Source: JBKQWK01 sp052139595
GTDB lineage: Bacteria; Actinomycetota; Thermoleophilia; UBA2241
Length of the DNA: 7,432 nt
Direction of reading: 5' to 3'
Assembly: GCA_052139595.1 (NCBI GenBank)
Contig: JBKQWK010000119.1
Span: forward strand, 1-7,432
The position numbers were made by a program, and so were the translations under genes. Positions 5,374 to 7,432 of this stretch are shown piece after piece; the stretch's first letter is position 1; each line of letters starts with the position of its first letter. The notes below the pieces were generated by a model. The model worked only from the letters and a program-made list of their open reading frames with translations, did no database searches and had not been told where the DNA came from.

Positions 5374-5613
5374 ATGCAGCAGCAGGAGAGCATTGTCGTC
5401 GCGATCAACAAGGTCGAGCACCCCGAGATCGCTCTGCCCCTGGTGGTGCCCTTCTTTGGCATTCCCCAGGTTGTGCTCGACTTTATGAGTAACAGTCTCA
5501 GCGAGGCGGTCGCCGCTGCTGGCGGCACCATGAAAAGTATCAACGTCGCCCAGATGAGCGACGAGGAGCGTCAGGCTTTCTTCCAGGCCGAAGAAGCCAA
5601 CTGGCGGGCGTAA
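5374..5613 (+). CDS. Small protein of unknown function encoded ahead of hcp
   Basis: A 79-residue protein I do not recognise. The ATG at 5374 is preceded by GGAG (5363-5366) at 7 bases and is preferred to an in-frame TTG at 5350. The N-terminal part, SIVVAINKVEHPEIALPLVVPFFGI (residues 6-30), is hydrophobic but broken by three prolines, so a buried core or membrane-surface segment is more likely than a plain transmembrane helix. The C-terminal third (about 60-79) is an acidic amphipathic helix (MSDEERQAFFQAEEANWRA). There is no cysteine and one histidine, so it is not a ferredoxin or obvious metal carrier, and no signal peptide is seen. It ends 72 bases before hcp, follows the FNR-like site, and is probably co-transcribed with hcp. 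A role with Hcp, such as binding partner or NO-related accessory, is inference only. Confidence 0.85.
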   Translation: MQQQESIVVAINKVEHPEIALPLVVPFFGIPQVVLDFMSNSLSEAVAAAGGTMKSINVAQMSDEERQAFFQAEEANWRA

Positions 5614-5629
5614 GTTGCCCGTCAGCCAA

Positions 5630-5650
5630 GCCGGCGGCTACGCCGCCGGC
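5630..5650 (+). other. Perfect GC hairpin between the small gene and hcp
   Basis: GCCGGCGGC (5630-5638) and GCCGCCGGC (5642-5650) are exact inverted copies around TAC. No T tract follows, so full termination is unlikely. It may protect the upstream transcript, set a processing boundary between the two cistrons, or be one copy of a dispersed REP-like palindrome. Confidence 0.6.
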
Positions 5651-5685
5651 CTCAGACCGGTCACAACCACTAACAAGGGAACTGA

Positions 5686-7347
5686 ATGTTCTGTTTTCAG
5701 TGCCAAGAGGCAAGCAAGAACAGCGGCTGCACCGTCAAGGGTGTTTGCGGCAAGCCAGAGGAGACGGCCGACCTGCAGGATCTGCTGATCTATGTGCTCA
5801 AAGGGATCGCGGTCTACGCCGAGCAGTTAAAAGAACTCGGAGCCAGCGATCACAGCCACGACGATTTTGTCGTCAAGAGCTTGTTTGCCACGGTCACCAA
5901 CGTCAACTGGGACGACGCCCGCTTCATGGCGATGATTAGCGATGGCCTCGCCCGTCGCGAGCAGATCCGGGCCAAGTTTCTGGCGGCCTTCAGAGAGAAG
6001 AATGGGCGCGATTTCGCCGGCCCACTGCCCGACGCCGCGACCTGGGCTGGCGGCCCGGCCGACTACCTCGACGCAGCCAGGACTGTTGGTGTCTTGACGA
6101 CAGAGGATGAGGATGTGCGCTCCCTGCGCGAACTCCTGACGATCGGCGTCAAGGGCATCGCTGCCTATGCTGATCACGCTGCGATCCTCGGCTTCCACAA
6201 TGACGAGATCACCGAGTTCATCATGACCGCTCTCGCCTCAACGACGAAGGACCACTCTGTCGATGAGATGGTCGCCCTGGTCATGAAGGCGGGTGCGACG
6301 GCTGTGACGACCATGGCTTTGCTCGATGAGGCCAATACTTCAGCCTATGGCAATCCCGAGATGACCGAGGTTAACCTCGGCGTCGGCAAGAACCCGGGCA
6401 TTCTCATCTCCGGTCACGACCTCAAGGACATGGAGGAGCTGCTCAAGCAGACCGCTGGCACTGGCATTGACGTCTACACCCACGGCGAGATGCTGCCGGC
6501 GAACTACTACCCCGCCTTCAAGAAGTACGACCACTTCGTCGGCAATTACGGCAGCTCCTGGTGGCATCAGAACGAGGAGTTCGAATCCTTTAACGGGCCG
6601 GTTTTGCTCACTACCAACTGTCTCGTGCCGCTGAAGAAGAGCAACACCTACCTCGACCGCCTCTATACGACCGGCGTAGTTGGCTACGAGGGGGCGGCGC
6701 ATATCGCTGATCGCGCTGATGGCGAAGCCAAGGACTTCTCTGCCCTCATCGAGAGGGCGAAGTCGTGTTCGCCGCCGATCGAGATCGAGACCGGCACGAT
6801 TGTCGGCGGCTTCGCCCACAATCAGGTTCTCGCTCTGGCCGATAAGGTGGTCGACGCGGTCAAGTCGGGGGCGATCAAGCGCTTCGTCGTCATGGCCGGC
6901 TGCGACGGTCGGCAGAAGGCGCGCAACTACTACACTGATGTGGCCGAGGAGCTGCCGAATGACACGGTGATCCTCACCGCTGGGTGTGCCAAGTATCGTT
7001 ACAACAAGCTCGCCCTGGGCGACATCGGCGGCATCCCGCGGGTGCTCGACGCTGGCCAGTGCAACGACTCCTACTCCCTGGCCGTGACTGCGTTGAAGCT
7101 CAAGGAGGTCTTTGGCCTCGACGACATCAACGAGCTGCCGATCTCCTACGACATCGCCTGGTACGAGCAGAAGGCAGTGACAGTGCTGCTGGCATTGCTG
7201 TCGCTGGGCGTCAAGGGAATCCGCCTTGGCCCGACGCTGCCGGCGTTTGTGTCGCCTGGCGTGGCGAAAGTGCTGGTCGACAACTTCGCCATTAAGCCGA
7301 TCGGCAGCGTCGAGGACGATGTCGCCGCAATGATGATCGGTCAATGA
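5686..7347 (+). CDS. hcp: Hybrid cluster protein (class I; hydroxylamine / nitric oxide reductase)
   Basis: A 553-residue cytosolic iron-sulfur enzyme that reduces NO to N2O in nitrosative-stress defence, reduces hydroxylamine to ammonia in vitro, and in E. coli S-nitrosylates proteins. The N-terminal cluster motif is Cys3-X2-Cys6-X8-Cys15-X5-Cys21, the class I spacing of strict anaerobes that binds a [4Fe-4S] cluster. All hybrid-cluster ligands are present: His244, Glu268, Cys312, Cys406 (the persulfide position), Cys434, Cys459 and Glu494, with Lys496 nearby. These positions and the length agree with the Desulfovibrio vulgaris protein. The ATG at 5686 follows AAGGGA by 5 bases and begins with the expected MFCFQC. 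Nothing is truncated. The Hcr-type NADH reductase found with class II enzymes is not seen, so electrons probably come from another donor. The upstream 79-residue gene and FNR-like box suggest an operon induced under anaerobic or nitrosative conditions. Confidence 0.99.
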   Translation: MFCFQCQEASKNSGCTVKGVCGKPEETADLQDLLIYVLKGIAVYAEQLKELGASDHSHDDFVVKSLFATVTNVNWDDARFMAMISDGLARREQIRAKFLAAFREKNGRDFAGPLPDAATWAGGPADYLDAARTVGVLTTEDEDVRSLRELLTIGVKGIAAYADHAAILGFHNDEITEFIMTALASTTKDHSVDEMVALVMKAGATAVTTMALLDEANTSAYGNPEMTEVNLGVGKNPGILISGHDLKDMEELLKQTAGTGIDVYTHGEMLPANYYPAFKKYDHFVGNYGSSWWHQNEEFESFNGPVLLTTNCLVPLKKSNTYLDRLYTTGVVGYEGAAHIADRADGEAKDFSALIERAKSCSPPIEIETGTIVGGFAHNQVLALADKVVDAVKSGAIKRFVVMAGCDGRQKARNYYTDVAEELPNDTVILTAGCAKYRYNKLALGDIGGIPRVLDAGQCNDSYSLAVTALKLKEVFGLDDINELPISYDIAWYEQKAVTVLLALLSLGVKGIRLGPTLPAFVSPGVAKVLVDNFAIKPIGSVEDDVAAMMIGQ

Positions 7348-7381
7348 GTGCGACGAGGTCGACCGGTTTGACGATCGATCG

Positions 7382-7432
7382 GTGAAGGCGGCCAGAGCCA
7401 GCGAGTACTGGTGGGTCCTTGGCGACGGCGCG
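7382..7432 (+). CDS. Possible start of a further gene, cut by the window edge
   Basis: From GTG 7382 a frame runs open to the edge (VKAARASEYWWVLGDGA, first residue Met if used as start). No Shine-Dalgarno precedes it, and the frame is already open from 7337, so the true start is uncertain. The minus strand is also open through this stretch. The protein cannot be named from 17 codons, and this could be non-coding. Confidence 0.18.
   Translation, partial: MKAARASEYWWVLGDGA

Noticed and set aside
6340..7344. Minus-strand frame of 334 codons opposite hcp
   Set aside because: It lies fully within hcp, whose ligands and length are complete on the plus strand. It is a shadow frame.
7344..7385. 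13-codon frame overlapping the hcp stop by ATGA
   Set aside because: It is too short, with no features; the overlap arises by chance from the sequence around the TGA.

Overview
This is a GC-rich bacterial window with mostly well-spaced genes. A class I hybrid cluster protein (Hcp) of the type found in strict anaerobes, preceded by an FNR/CRP-type operator-like palindrome, suggests an anaerobic or facultative organism that meets nitrosative stress. The alanine/glycine-rich, high-GC coding style would fit an anaerobic Actinomycetota lineage, but no marker gene is present and the taxonomy is a guess.

Layout. Left end, plus strand: the last 28 codons of an unidentified gene (2-88), then a metal-dependent cyclase/kynurenine-formamidase-family hydrolase (200-895) with a strong Shine-Dalgarno. 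A 343-base gap follows, holding a GC-rich hairpin that may terminate transcription. Middle, all minus strand, in order of transcription: a secreted Asp-Arg and Gln-Thr repeat protein (5035-4391); a structured 235-base interval with a perfect 15-base tandem duplication, a long hairpin and doubtful short ORFs; an ECF-type sigma factor (4155-2614) fused to a Pro/Ala linker, one predicted membrane helix and a long Gly/Ser/Thr-rich tail; a 439-base gap; and a secreted 311-residue protein of unknown function (2174-1239). Right, plus strand and divergent from the repeat protein: a 79-residue protein of unknown function (5374-5613), then hcp (5686-7347), probably as one operon. The last 85 bases may hold the start of another gene.

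How they may work together. The central block looks like an envelope module: a sigma factor that appears tethered to the membrane, flanked by two genes for exported proteins, one of them highly repetitive. The sigma factor could sense an envelope state and control one or both neighbours; this is inference. The right-hand operon is a nitrosative-stress unit in which Hcp reduces NO or hydroxylamine, with an uncharacterised small partner and probable FNR/HcpR-type control. The cyclase-family gene has no evident functional link to either block.

The items most worth following up are the membrane-tethered sigma factor, the DR/QT repeat protein next to it, and the small protein ahead of hcp.
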